A DNA stretch of 64,000 bases from assembly GCA_948567375.1 (NCBI GenBank), contig OX419755.1, positions 51,527,001 to 51,591,000 on the forward strand. The letters run 5' to 3'. Both the position numbers and the translations under genes were made by a program. This DNA comes from Lunularia cruciata (taxonomy: Eukaryota > Streptophyta > Marchantiopsida > Lunulariales > Lunulariaceae). The notes beneath the pieces were generated by a model. That model was given only the letters and a program-made list of their open reading frames with translations, was not told the origin of the DNA and ran no database searches. Positions 1-12,353 of this stretch are shown in pieces (positions within the stretch are counted from its first letter, which is position 1; each line of letters starts with the position of its first letter).

Positions 1-314
1 TCATAAAACTTAAATAAAAATGAAATTATGAGCTTCTTAAGATATAAGATCCATAGAATAAAAAGTTACAAATTCAAAGTAAACCATTAGATTCTTGTAT
101 ATTTATACTACACACAAGGAAATGATATGTAGTCATCTTGATTCCAAATTTTGCATCCAAATTGCAAAGTATTGAAAAAAAGTCCATGAAAATACTTCTT
201 ATTTGTGTTTTTTCAAATCTGATTAAAATTTTCCTTTTATCAATATCAAGTGAATTGTTAAGCCCAATTCACTATAAGAGATCTTTGTTACCTTGTATAC
301 CTTACTAGCCTGGA

Positions 315-347
315 GGGCCCACAAAGGGCTATGCACTTTGTGGGTCC
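315..347. other. Strong hairpin (12-bp stem) upstream of the LINE
   Basis: Bases 315-326 pair with 336-347. The inner 9 bp (CCCACAAAG against CTTTGTGGG) are perfect, and three more pairs (one G-T) close it over a 9-base loop. It lies about 600 bp before the first recognisable LINE coding sequence, in a locally GC-richer patch (300-440) of AT-rich DNA. It may belong to the LINE 5' UTR, where related R2 elements carry structured RNA, but nothing ties it to the element directly. The rest of 1-940 shows no gene. Confidence 0.4.
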
Positions 348-1998
348 TTAGGGCCGAAGAAATGCGTAGCGCTTCTTTCTTGGCATTTCGTCTTGTGTCC
401 ATTGGTCAGACAGTGCCCCGCCCTCCGGGCATGTCTCCCTACATGTTACAAAATACAACATCATAGATTTGGTACCCCTTAGACATATCAAGATTCCCTA
501 CAAGAATCTATTGACCTTTTGGACCTTAGCGAGGTGGTGCATCCAATAAAGAAGCCACCTAGGTCGACATTCTTTTCAGATACTCTTCCAACCTTATGCA
601 ATCGAGAGCAGCGGGAGAGGACAGGGAGAGGGAGAGATGTGAGAAGACATCTATAATTTTTGAGAGCTCTCTAGCATATAACACTCGATTGAATAGTTTA
701 TTCTCTTCATTTTTCAATTTCATTTCCATTGGTATCTAGATTGAAGACTATAGAGAATGGAATAGAAAGTTATGAGGATTTTTAGTTTTTTTAGGGTTTA
801 GAATGATCATTACTCATTGAAAGTGATGGGTCAAGAATTTTCATTTCCAATCTCTTGGTTTTCATGATTAAGATCTATGCCAATTTAGTTTAAAAATTTT
901 GGAGATGTAAATTGAAAGTTATGAGAGTTTATAAATTTTAGTGTGTGGAGAGATTGTTTTCTTATGTGAGTTTGGATGTGAAGGGTTGTGGTTTTGCAAA
1001 TATGAGTACATATGGAGAGGAGCAGCATGTGTTACTATCATTATTCTTGTGCTAGCCATGGCTACACCTTCCTATGTGGGGTTTCCTAGAGCGACTCAGG
1101 ATACACCATGCCCGGTGTGTCACCGACGCTTTTAAAGGGGTAAAGACCCATGTGGGAAGGATGCACAAGGACTATGATTGGACCACTTGGGATGCCCACG
1201 TGTGACAAGCAACCACATTGATAGTAGTGACACTTGAGATTATGCATGCTTCTTCTATCCTTCCGTTGATCATTTTGGGAATACCGATCGAGTCGTGGGA
1301 GTGGTTAGCTTCTTAGGCGGGTTACATTTTGGTGTTATTTGAGACTAGTTTTCCATATCCACGTCTATTCCATAGGCTACCCCGCACACTCCATGATGAG
1401 GATAGATAGGCTTTTTGCCTACCACTTGATCGTTTGGCATGTGATCCCTTGGACAAGTTAGCAAGGTTCTTATTCCTCTTACTCCCTTGATGGTATCTTT
1501 GTTACGCTAGAGGGGGACGTGCGGGGCATGGAGAGGTGGTTGCTAGATTTTGTCGATTCCAAGCAAGGGATTGGGCAGCCCTTCAAGAGGAGTCTATTAG
1601 GGCTACATGATTTAGGAGACAAGCATCGCCACATGATACCACAAAGTCCACTCAATTACGATGGTGTAGGACATTAGATCAGGTGGGAGAGTTTAGTAGA
1701 GTAGCACAAGTGCTACACACTTTGTCTATGGCAATTCCTACTGATGAGACTATCTCTTCCCTATGCTCACTACATCCTATAGCAGTAGAGGGACTACCAC
1801 TAGAGGTTTTAGATTATCAGCCTGAGTAGCCTTTATATCTTGATAGGTCACTATTTGCACAAGCATTGTGCATTGCTCCTTGCCTTTCCTCAAGAAGCTT
1901 GTCAAGGATGGTTTATGAGCACCTTAGAGATTGCTTCCAAGTAGATGATCCTTCTAGTGGTTTTACCAAGTTGTTTCAAGTGGCTGTAATAGTAGCGA

Positions 1999-2750
1999 GA
2001 GGAGACATTCCTATGTCTATTAGTTGAGTGTTAGGTGCTAATCAACTTCTCGTGATGGAGAAGGACACGGGAGGCATTAGACCAATTTCTATTGGAGAAA
2101 TATTTTTGAGTTTGGTCAGTCGTACCATTGTTCTTCAACATTTTTCTCACTTTTGACAGCACTTCAGTCCACATCAGTTTGGAGTAGCTACACTTGGAGG
2201 ATGTGAAGCTATATCTCTAGGCATTAGAGCACTCCTAGATATCCATCTAGAGTGGGTCGTCCTCCAGGTGGATGTTGAGAACACTTTTAATAGTGTCTCA
2301 AGGGCATCCATCTTTGGAGAGCTTAGGGAGGCTGGTGGATCCTTGGTGAGTCTTATTCCTTTTGTGCGGTCTTTTTATGGCTCTCTTGCTTCCCTTTACT
2401 ACCAGCATGGTGGTTCACAATAGGGAGTCACTGTCTTGGAGTCAGCTGTTGGTACATGTCAGGGAGATCCTTTGGAGGGCCCTTATTTTCCATGGCTCAC
2501 TTTAGAGCTCTCCTATCTACTACTTTGGCCATGCTAGGTTGTGTATTTCCCTCCCTAGTAGATGATACACACATCGTAGGCCATGTAGATGCCATGATTA
2601 GGCAGGCCTTTGACTACTTGACTATTGAGCTACATCTAGTAGGCTTGAGAGTCAAGGCGTCAAAGTGTAGAGCATGATCTCCTTTAGGTATCACTCCTCA
2701 CCTTGAGCTTCAGAGGGGTGTATCACATCCACAGATGGACTTCATGTTTT
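1999..2750 (+). pseudogene. LINE reverse transcriptase domain (decayed)
   Basis: Conceptual translation gives an RT core: GGIRPISIGEIFLSLVSRT near 2070, VVLQVDVENTFNSVSRASI near 2255 (the first catalytic Asp block), GTCQGDPLEGPLFSMAHFRAL near 2455, then SLVDDTHIVG near 2552. The last is the catalytic Asp-Asp box, with Val where Ala is usual in LINE RTs. The order and spacing fit non-LTR RTs rather than gypsy or copia. Stops interrupt it near 2153 and 2424. The longest clean piece is 2456-2677. It would have copied the element RNA at the nicked target site. Confidence 0.75.
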
Positions 2751-3539
2751 TAGAGTGCCAGTAGGATCGGAGGATTTTGTCACATGCTTCTTAGATGCTG
2801 CCCTTGCAGAGGATGTTCTCCATGTGGATGACCTTCCATTACTAGGAGATCCACAGGTGGCATTTGGTATACTCTCTTCCAGTATTACTCATTGACCATC
2901 CTACCTCATATGTACAATTCCTCCCTCACCATCCTTTCTATCACGTCTAAGAGCATCTGATAGGAGGATTATGGGAGTTTTTGATGATATTATTGGACCA
3001 AGGACTTTTGAGTGTGTGATAGGGGATTTGGCACATAGATAGACGGCTCTGCCAATCTCATGTAGTGGGGTTGGGTTGCTCTCTATAGAGGAGACGCCGC
3101 CTATAGCATTTCTAGGTAGTTGGGCTCTCTCGGCACCCCTACTTTCCTCTCATTTTGTGGTTGCTGATAGGCCGGTTTTAGAGACTTATATGACAGAGGT
3201 GGAGGGAGTATCCTTTTCTCTCCAAGTGTTATTGTGGCAGACTAGATAGTCTATCCCCACGAGCACAAGAGGATTTTTCACTTTTTGCTTCACTATTGTC
3301 AGATTGGACTAGAGGTTTACAGTCTTCCTTGATGGAACAACAGTGTGAGCATACGCTACATTCTCTCCTAGTTGACTTGTCCATTCCTCAAGCTACTAAA
3401 GTACATCTTTGCTCTTGCTCTGGCAAAGGTGCAGGCTCTTGGATCCTAGCTCGACCGTGCATTAGGGCATTCCGACTTGCACCAGCTACTTTCTCTACAA
3501 CGATGAGGTTTTGCCTAGGTTTGGTCCACCCATCTGCAT

Positions 3540-4219
3540 CTTCATTACTCACTTGTGAGTGTGGTTCTACACTAGATGCAGTAGTGGTCCACATGATATA
3601 GTGTCCTTTTGGAGGACAGAGGATAGCTACTCATGATGCCATTAGGGACATATTGTTTGCTATGGCATGAGAGAGTGGATACTTGGCTTGGAGGGAGCGT
3701 TTGTATGCTTTGCAAATGACACGTGTCAATGCAGACTTATACTTGGTCCGAGATGATCAGGTGATAGTAGCGGATGTCGTGGTTACGGACCCTACACGGG
3801 ATACAGTTTTGGAGGGAGTGATTACCCATCCCCCTAGATGGGCGGCGAGTGCAGCAGCAAGTCACAAGGTCTCCAAGTATAGGGGCATGCAACAAGGTCA
3901 CCTCTTTGTTCCTTTAGCCTTGGATTTATATGGAGCAATGGACATTGCATTTGACACATTTTTCAGGGAGTGTGCAAGAGCTTATCATGTTAGGCATTAG
4001 GGGGTACCACTCTCACTCTCATACTTTGTAGCATATTTTAGACAGCATGTGTCCATTGCTCTATAGAGGGCAGTAACTGATGCAATCCATAGGAGAGCAA
4101 TCACATTAGGTGATGTTTCTTTGGATGCTCCAATTGTGTGTAGACTGTATGACTTGCATAGCTTTGATATCTTAGGTGCGGTAGGGCAGATTTCTCATAT
4201 AGACTCTATTGGGGCTTAG
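3540..4219 (+). pseudogene. LINE C-terminal Cys/His motif and PD-(D/E)XK-like endonuclease (decayed)
   Basis: A CEC ... H ... C cluster at about 3550-3605 (one in-frame stop) is followed by VNADLYLV, VIVADVVVTDP and a lysine-bearing segment, SHKVSKYRGM, within the open stretch 3683-4000. This matches the layout of the restriction-like endonuclease after the zinc motif in R2-type LINEs, where Asp, Asp and Lys form the nicking site. After a stop at about 4000 the reading continues with AITLGDVSLDAP and ends SHIDSIGA-stop at about 4217. The assignment rests on motif order, not on an alignment. Confidence 0.6.
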
Positions 4220-4960
4220 CCCCATGTTACCTTTTTTGTCTCTCCCTTGTACAGCTTGATGAGGTCTTCCCATCCTTCAGTTTTCCTACGCGGTCGCCTT
4301 CTTGATTTGGTAGCCCTTTGGCTTTGGCCTTGATTTGATTATACGTAGTGCTACGCCCCTAGAGAAAGAAAACATAGTGTTATTTTGTATTTTTATTCAA
4401 CTTGCTAAAAATCCTATATTTTAGTTGGTTAGAATTGATTGCTTAAAACTAAGAACGGGTTTTTTCTACTTGCACAGCCAACTCAAGGTTGCACTGCCAT
4501 TGTTCTTGGTCTTGTTAGAATCATTTACATGAGAGCCTTCTAGCTCCACTTTTTAAGACTTGATTAGTTTTCTAAAAAATTTCCTCTTAGATTTTAGCAC
4601 CCTGAGGTACTCGTGGTTCTTTTTGATGAAAATAAGGTATGAGGATTACAATAACTTTTATCAACTAAAACTTATCAAAGAGATACAATGTATACTTTGG
4701 TTTATGCTCATCTACACTAGGATATATGGTAGTATGGGTTTGCGTGATCTAGGTTTTAAATTTGGGATAGAGTTTAAAGAGTGAAAAAGAATTGTACAAA
4801 TGTCACAAAGAAGTCATATTATAGCAAATTTTAAAGAGAACAGAAATATAAATCATAAGATATAAAATAAAAAAGTATACTCTCTTTCGCTTGAGTTCTT
4901 TTCTTAAGTCCCAGCTGGCTCTCAGTTTTTTCAGATGCACCGTTCTTGTTTTTTTGCTAA

Positions 4961-5039
4961 ATAAATAAATAAATAAGAAATAATAAGCATGGGATATGGT
5001 AAATAAATAAATAAGAAATAATAAGCATGAGATATGGTA
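4961..5039. repeat. Tandem duplication, 38-bp unit, AT-rich
   Basis: Two near-identical copies of an (AAAT)n AAGAAATAATAAGCATGRGATATGGT unit, with the AGCAT anchor at 4986 and again at 5024. The surrounding 4400-5800 is AT-rich and holds no recognised gene. Confidence 0.7.
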
Positions 5040-5805
5040 TATGAAGAAGTAAGTGAAAAATTGATGAACTACTCTGTATGTAATTACCAGCAGAGTCTCT
5101 TCAGGAGGAGGTCAGGGAAGTGCCTGAGCTTCTCTAAAGCTACATCTAGAAAGAGGAAAAGCTTTTTTATCTTCATCGGATTATAAACTGACAATATACT
5201 CTCTCATGAGAAGTGAAAGAAAGGTAGAGTATGAGAAATTTAGCTATACTCTAAAGGAATTTGTACTAAGTGAGAAGGTCACAGATCCACTCTCCATAAC
5301 CAAAATCAACAACGAAGTACTGCCAAGCCATATATTGATAAAGAGAACAACCAAGAGAGACCAAGAATTAAGATCCCAAGGGAATGCAAAAGGGGGTGAA
5401 TCTAAGTATATGTATAATAGCACATGGTTTTGTGAATAAGGACGCACAGAATTATCTGCAATCACAATGTAACTTATCATAAAAAGATAAAAAGAAAAAA
5501 AAAGACGAATATAATCTGATCCTATAACCTATCCAAGCCTCAAGACCTCAAATGTCCTAGGCAAACACATAAAATTCATGTGTACTCCTTCGCGAAATGT
5601 GTACCCTCATAATGTGTACCTATACAACTCATGTGTACCCTCCTCTCACATAATAGATCTCCAGAGCTTCATTCCTCACATTAATCTAATGAGGTGCTGA
5701 CTGTCCACAGTACAACACAACAGAAGTTGCATATAGTTGCATGACCCGGTTGTAGTTTAGAGGGATGCACTTAAGGTAGGTACGACCGTAGTAGAAAGTG
5801 CTTAT

Positions 5806-5995
5806 TGTCTTAAGGTGTGCTTCAAGACATGGAATTCTTCTGGCAAGCTTGTCAAAAGTCAAACATTGTTTATGATAGAATTGTTTGAAATGCTGTGGAC
5901 AGACTCTTAAGGTGTGCTTTAAGACGTGGACTTCTTCTATAAATCTTGTGAAAGGTCAAAACTTATTTATGTTTGAAATGCTCTGGACAGAGTTG
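5806..5995. repeat. Imperfect tandem duplication, ~97-bp unit
   Basis: CTTAAGGTGTGCTT starts at about 5809 and again at 5906. Each is followed by AAGACRTGGA, a CTTCT stretch, GTCAAA and GAAATGCT.TGGACAGA. The two units differ by scattered substitutions and short gaps. No coding sequence was recognised in 5500-6340. Confidence 0.6.
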
Positions 5996-6626
5996 ATTTG
6001 ATGCTAATGCAGTGGAGTGGGCATGGGTGGTGGAACAACTCTCTACTAGTGTCAAAACATAATTCACTGGAAAATGGTGGTGGTCAATATGTTATCCACA
6101 CGATCTCAAGAGACTTTGACCAGAGCGACTATGCTTTCTGATGACAACATTCGTTCCCTGAATAGAGAAATGCTCTGACTTAAACTGTTGATAAATGTGT
6201 CTTTCCTATATTGTCTTCTGGGTCTTCTCTAAGTTGTCTATCAAAATTAGTTATAGACTACGAACCTTAGATTCTCCATCACTTTTAACTCTACTCTATT
6301 TCACGTGAGGTTACCAACAGAGGATGTAACTTTGTATAGGCTTTGTTAAGCAAGGCCATATTTTGGTTCTCTGTGCTTCACGACCTTCTGGTGCCATTTC
6401 CGACTATTTCTCTGTTTTGAGTCTTCGATCAGTCAGCTTTTTCCCGTCGGGACAAATAGGAGAGATTATCCATTTAAAACATTCCACGATCTGGAAGATC
6501 GGGCTTTCAACCCTTCTGGCCCTTCGTGCTCAACAGCAACTTCTCAGCCTTAGTGTCTTGCACGCCACAATTTGCTCAACGAACCGGTTTCTGGGATTCT
6601 TTGGTAGCCTAGATATCCAGTGGTGG

Positions 6627-6635
6627 CCTTTTATA
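6627..6635 (-). promoter_or_regulatory. TATA-like box on the minus strand (tentative)
   Basis: The minus strand reads TATAAAAGG, a strong match to a plant TATA box. It lies about 640 bp past the aminotransferase stop codon, inside a patch (6340-7270) that is GC-richer than the flanks. The first downstream ATG on that strand (6396) opens only a short frame. No transcript unit could be built from it, so this may be chance. Confidence 0.2.
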
Positions 6636-7274
6636 CCATCTCGGGTACCCTGGATCAAAACTACGGTAGACATTTAGAAGACTTTCAAGAGGTCCGAGAC
6701 CTCTGCTGTGTACTTCATGAGGTTCCGAATTCAGAGTACTTCCGAATTCCGAATACTTTCTTACATCATTCAAAACGAGCCATCACCACCCAGCGAATAT
6801 CGCTCATTAAGAGCTTCCAACTACCATGGATATAAGTGACCAAGTAACATTTGATACGCAACACTAACTCCAGTGATGTTAGGCAGCAATCACACAAGAA
6901 GCCTGTACGACTGTTTGACACCGATAGTTGGTCCCATGCATGCCGTGTAACCGGAAGTGATAACCAGGAGCAGCTCTCACGAGACTTTATTTAAATTGGA
7001 GTGGAAAGATTCCGCTTTAACACTCTCAACTGTAACATCGCCGCAGTATTCTACAGTTTTTATGGGAAGAGGAAAGAGACGAAACACCCCCGACCATACT
7101 AGCTACTTTGTGATGTGGGAGACTTGGACATCAAACTCCGACAATGAGGGTAATTACCCCCTTCGTTTGTAAGACCCACCATCCTTCGACGCAATATTAC
7201 GCTAACAAGGGGGTGTAGAGCAAAACTGGACCAAAAGGCCGCCTTCCTGTAGTAATTTTCAGGGGCTAAGGTAT

Positions 7275-10200
7275 TTATTGCACATTGTAGAACGAGTCGA
7301 TTATAGCATCGGCAAGGTAACTACATTTGGCCAAGGAAAGACCAGCCAAGGAGATACGACCATCCTTAGTCATGTACACGTGCCACTTATCAGTCATGTT
7401 GTCACTCTGCAAAAAGAACAGTATCCTCACTTAAGTTCGGTATCCTTGCTATCTTGGTAAAATTTCTTTTGCAGCGGATGTAAAAACAAGTTTGGACAAT
7501 CATTTTCACTACACTCACGATTCCCTATGAATACATTACTGAGTTTGTAGTCATACCTGTGCCTTGTTAAGACCTGTAAATGAGAACATGCCAATTTGCT
7601 TCAGCACAAACGACCAATCCTTGCCCCTCTTGTCCTTGGTTGAGAGGTCGTCGTATAATCTTTGTCTGACAGTTTTAATGCGGCCAGCCATGAGTTCCAT
7701 CTCAGCTCTCCATTCATCAAAAAGAGCAGCATCTCCGACTACGCTCGCAACAATTTTTGCACCATGCACAGGCGGGTTAGAGTACATGGGCCTTGCAAGT
7801 CGCTTCAGTTGACTCTTAACCCTGCGAAATGAGCGGCATCAATGTCAATGAGGAAACATAACCTATCTTCTGTCTAGAATAGAAAACTTCGTGTTGCAGA
7901 GCAGCCGAATAGTGCAAAGTTATGATAAACGTTGGTATAAACCCCCTAGCAAAACAAGCTCCCGCAAATTGTCGCATAAGTCGGGATCTTTCATTCCCAG
8001 CAGATATCCTCCGATTATAATATGTTGAACGTCATCAAGCTCTGAACTCAGAGATGTGCTAAAACTTCAACAACCAAGATGCCTACCTGACAGCGACATC
8101 AGTCGAGTGCACGACCGCATTGATTGCTCCAACGCGCTCAGCATAAAGACCCAGGTTCTTGCTGTATGACTGGGCCACCAAGATCTCAAGTCTACGCTGG
8201 ACGAAAAGTCTGACAGAATCGGCATCTTGGTCGAGGCTTCCACTAGCAAATCCCTGCTTAAGAGGTGTTGTAAATGTTAGTAGAACAAAACAATCTTAAA
8301 CTGACTCAGAGAGCTGGGTTTCCAAGAATAGTAAGGTCTAACCACGATGGTTTGAACGAGGTCAAACCCTCAAACTTACGAGGTTTACGGCTCATAACCC
8401 AAATGTGGGATTGCGTTGAACCACAGTTGTCACAGCCTCCGGAGCACGACGTAGTATAAATCCTACTTAGTGACATGTACATTTCTATAGCTACTTCAAG
8501 GTACGCGGGATAAGAAGTGTCTCGCACGTTCCATAAGTCACCATAGGGGATCGAGCTTCGACCTGTTTAGGAGCTACTTCATAAACGGACATCCTTGCCC
8601 AAGGCAGCCAACAAACCAAAAAGATAATTATGAGAAGATCATAAATGTACCTGGTATGCAACGTCAAAGAACGCCGTGTGTCCTTTCTCCACAATAAGAT
8701 CCGCGATTTTCTCCCACTGCTCTGGAGTTGGGTCGATTCCGGTTGGGTTGTGGGCACAGCCGTGCAGAAGGATGAAGGAACCACTGGGTGCATCCTGAGG
8801 TCAAGCGATTTATAAGGATCAGTTCATCGCCCTCCAGGATACTTCATTTGAGCGTTGGTAACACATGTAAGCAAATCCGAGAAAGTACATTACACCCGGT
8901 ATTGCAAATGATCCCCACCTTGATATCTGCTAACATTCCTTCGAAGTCCAGACCGACAGTTTTGGGGTCAAAATAGCGGTACTCTGACCAGGGTACACCA
9001 GCATCATTGAAAATATTCTTATGATTCCCTGAGAGGGACGACAAGATAATGCTAACAGCTCGTCAGAATTGAGTTCATATTCTTAGTGGAAATTGAGTTC
9101 CAACCCAATCGAGTGAAAACCAATAACTGTAGACATAGAGGTAATCCACGTATTAGTGACGATACAGATGGTGAATTGCTTGCTTATGACTTGAGTCGAA
9201 ACAGCACAGACCACAAAGATGTCACTTCGACCATATAGGAGCATACATGACGGATGAAGGCCCCTACGCTGACTATGAATGAACTCACCCCATGTTGGTG
9301 AAGAAATCAAAACCTTGGCTCCAGGGAAGTATCGCTGAATGAAAGCTGCACCAAGACGCAGAGAACCCGTACCAGAAAGACCTTGCACAGTTGCTACCTG
9401 GAGCGGAGGTAATCGTCAGCAGCGTTAGACTTTTCAATTTTCCCAAGTCTCTGCAGAGAAATGCGCAAAAGCTTCATTTGTTACTTTCTTAGCATAATAT
9501 GAAGCCCAAAACCACAAGGGTCTTGTTTTGACATACCCGGCCTTCCTTGATGGCAGGGGAGTCTATACCCAAAAGGAGCTCAGCTGTGGCCTTGTTGAAG
9601 GCGGCAAGACCCTCGATTGGAAGATACTGCGGAAAATGAGAAAATGTTCAGAGTTCCAAAGTTTGTATTTTCAAGTACCGAACTTAAGCGTGACGGAATT
9701 CAAAACTATTGGAGTAAGTAACAAGACCGGGACGTCCGCCAACGATTGTCTACCATCGAAGCTAGAGAAAAGCTGCACGTACCTCTTTGTTGTCACCAGC
9801 TTCAAGCATTTTCTTTTCTGCCTGAAAAGACGGAAGACAACCTTTCTAGGGTAAACAACAAATATCTAGAAGGATAAACATGCAAAAACATACGGAAATC
9901 AGCATAAGTTCGACATTTAGAGAGGCATTCAATCTACAACCTACAAAACCTCCGATTCATGCTCAACTGAAATTTACTCTTGTCTAGCTCTGTAGTGGAT
10001 GTCAGGAGATTTGCTGGTCACAAGTACCAGAAGGAATTCATGCTCAACTGAAATTTACTCTTCTCTAACTCTGTACTGGATGTCAAGAGATTTGCTGGTC
10101 ACGAGTAGTAGGAGATCTCGTGAAGATTCGTGTGAGTATTGTTGCACAACATCCTACCTTTTTCACAACGTTCAACACGTAAGGCTGCAGTTCTTCGGTA

Positions 10201-11750
10201 CGGTAGGCACCAACACCAAGGTTGAGCTTGATGTCACTGTCATCGGCCCTGAAAGCCTCAGAAACACCCAGAATTGGATCAGGAGGTGCCATCGTCACGG
10301 CTTCAAACTTTGATACTCCTGCTGCCACAGTCATGGTGGTTCTCGAAGTTGACTGCACAGAACAAAATCCGCAGTTGCAGTCGTATCATTCAGTATTCAG
10401 GGCAGAGAATAGAGAACAATCAACTTGGTGGGGGGCGACTTCTAGCCTAAGTTGAGCATTCTCAAATTTCAATGTCTGGTAGATACTGACCTTTATTAAG
10501 ATTGGGGTGCTGACCACCTTCTGCCCAGGGAAGGAAGCGCTCCTCAGGCGTGAAAACTGCCTCTGGGAAACGCATGCCTAGGAAAACATCAGGTAAATCA
10601 ATTAGTCCTCAATAGCACATCCAAGCGAATAATTGTCAGGCGGAGAGTTTATCAGAAAGATAGCGTCACGTTATAATTCCGAGCAATCTCTGTGAGGCAC
10701 AGCAGACCAACTATGCAAATCGTATGCAATCCGGAAATAACACGAGATGCCCGTTGCCGTACGTAGTCGTTGGATGATCTACTAGGCTAAGCGGAAGATC
10801 CTAGTACGGAAATAGCACACGATTGAGCAGTGGAAGTAGCTCAGGAAGAAGCACGTCTGAAAAAGCGAATCCTCAACCTGCATCGAAGTTGGAATCAACA
10901 ACGCCAGAAATAAGACCAGAAAATAGCCCCTATCAAAGACTACGCCTAGCCGATAGATATTTGGACTCCAGGTGAAGACATATTGTGGTACTGTTCACGA
11001 AATCAAGCTCATTGGACGAATGACGCTGGTGCCTACTTACAACGACGTCTTCAAATCTCCGACTCTTTATCCGATCAAACGTAACATCTACGTCTGGTCC
11101 AAACGCCGGACCGAGCAAAATAGCCAATCCCGAGACCAAGATGGTCTCGAGGCCAAATAGATCGTCGCTTCTCGCAAATGGATTCAAAGGGGTCATCCGA
11201 ATCCAGTTTGGATCATTCCAGGCGGGCTTCGCCAAGTAAAATGACATTTGCACCCCGACCGATAGAGCTTTACTCCACTCCTAAATCAAACAAAGGCTTA
11301 AGGTAGAAGTCCTGAACAAGGATTCCTCCCAACAACTTGTGTCGGTCATTTTCGACACAAGTGTTCACATTGGTTATCATTGTATGTACAAGCCATCAAG
11401 ATTCGTACAAATTTCCAGACATAAGAGATTCAAAGATTCCTCGTTACACTTACAAAGATCGAACAGAAGGTCTAACAGCTACGTAAGCCGGATGACAAAC
11501 GCTGAGGCAACTTCACAGTCCTCAAACACTGCAAATCCCATCAATGATAAAAACCAAACAGAAAGATTCTGTCGCGTTGCCCACAACTCTTACTCTTACA
11601 CTCTCCAATGCAGAAGCGCACAGCCAAATTTCCAAAGATCCACACGGAAAAAACAAAAAACAAAAAAACAGGCACCAAAAAACCACGCACCTTGGCGCCA
11701 TCGGACACAGAAACGAGGGTTGACACGGCAGTCAGCGAACTCGCAGCCAT
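7275..11750 (-). CDS. ASP5: Aspartate aminotransferase, plastid form (11 exons)
   Basis: A complete spliced gene. Coding exons on the minus strand, in order: 11750-11691, 10577-10491, 10352-10158, 9821-9783, 9626-9537, 9397-9289, 9028-8919, 8794-8651, 8253-8087, 7821-7557, 7406-7275. All introns are GT-AG, the phases agree, and the total is 1398 bp (465 codons plus TAA), normal for the plant plastid enzyme. It interconverts aspartate and 2-oxoglutarate with oxaloacetate and glutamate, using pyridoxal phosphate. Visible landmarks are [17 protein letters not shown], the [18 protein letters not shown] cofactor region and the Schiff-base lysine in SYSKNLGLY. The first two exons and the start of the third are rich in Ser, Ala, Arg and Lys with few acidic residues, as in a chloroplast transit peptide, and join to TMTVAAG before the mature enzyme. 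The start sits in a good plant context (CACAATGGC); an in-frame ATG at 11891 lies upstream, but an extension from it would not look like a transit peptide. Introns are short. No defects seen. Confidence 0.93.
9958..10110. repeat. Tandem duplication inside intron 3 of the aminotransferase gene
   Basis: An 81-bp unit beginning CATGCTCAACTGAAATTTAC starts at 9958 and again at 10039. Both copies run through GGATGTCARGAGATTTGCTG and differ at about ten positions. It lies wholly between exons 3 and 4 and does not touch the splice sites. Confidence 0.75.
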
Positions 11751-12350
11751 TGTGCAACGAGGAGAAGATCTGAAAATCACGAGCTGTACTCTCTCAGCTT
11801 CGTTTGTTAGAAGGAAAGAGTTCTCCTGCACCTCGTCTTGAAACTCAACTCGATGATGCTCGGGAATTCCGCTCCTCCTTATCGACCTCAAAACTCAGCT
11901 GCAGCAGCAGATCGTTCGTTCCTTCGTTCTTTCCGCCCCTTCCCTTCACTTGCCCTTCCTTGTTCTTGCTTCTCCTTCGCCATCGGCGGCGTCACCAGGA
12001 AACTACTACAGTCCTACGCTTACTTCTGTGGAGAAAACACGTGGCGGCCCGAGAGTGGTTACGTAAAGCTCAATGGCTGCAATCTCATTGGATTGTCGGA
12101 CCGTACCTTCTCTTCTGCTTAAAAGGGCGTGAATAAACATCTACTTCTCCCATCATAAAATTCTTCTTCCATCACAAAATTAATGCCGCGTGGCGTCTCG
12201 AGGACCGGTCTCCTTCTCCCCACCCAGGTAACTCGCCAGCCAGAGCACACAGGAGTTTGTTCCTTGCGTGCGAGTGAGGACGGTCTATTTGAGAGGATTG
12301 TAATGTTGCCTTCCCGACTCAAAGTCAGAGATTGAGAACCGTTTGTGGCT
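11751..12350 (-). promoter_or_regulatory. 5' UTR and upstream region of the aminotransferase gene
   Basis: About 600 bp separate the start codon from the LINE copy that begins near 12354, so the proximal promoter must lie here or the LINE copy forms part of it. The stretch is GC-richer than the far flanks. Pyrimidine runs on the plus strand (11920-11990) give a purine-rich leader on the coding strand. No clear TATA box was found, so a TATA-less promoter is likely. Confidence 0.4.
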
Positions 12351-12353
12351 TTG

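Larger units (their letters stand above)
941..4400 (+). mobile_element. Non-LTR retrotransposon (LINE) relic with restriction-like endonuclease, copy 1
   Basis: A decayed LINE read in the + direction with the domain order expected of R2/CRE-type elements. First is a C2H2 finger at about 1108-1175 (CPVC ... THVGRMH, split by a frameshift near 1133), then RT (about 2030-2700), a Cys/His motif (about 3550-3610) and a PD-(D/E)XK-like nuclease (about 3735-4000). Coding is broken by many stops and frameshifts. The 3' part is shared with copies at 12.35 kb and 14.0-14.4 kb, so the 3' end lies after the shared SHIDSIGA-stop at about 4219, in a UTR reaching about 4330-4400. The 5' limit is uncertain. 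No target duplication was found. Plant LINEs usually described are L1 or RTE type with an APE nuclease, and no APE domain is visible here. Confidence 0.75.

Noticed and set aside
7564-12136. Plus-strand frames across 7.5-12.1 kb
   Set aside because: Shadows of the minus-strand aminotransferase exons and introns.
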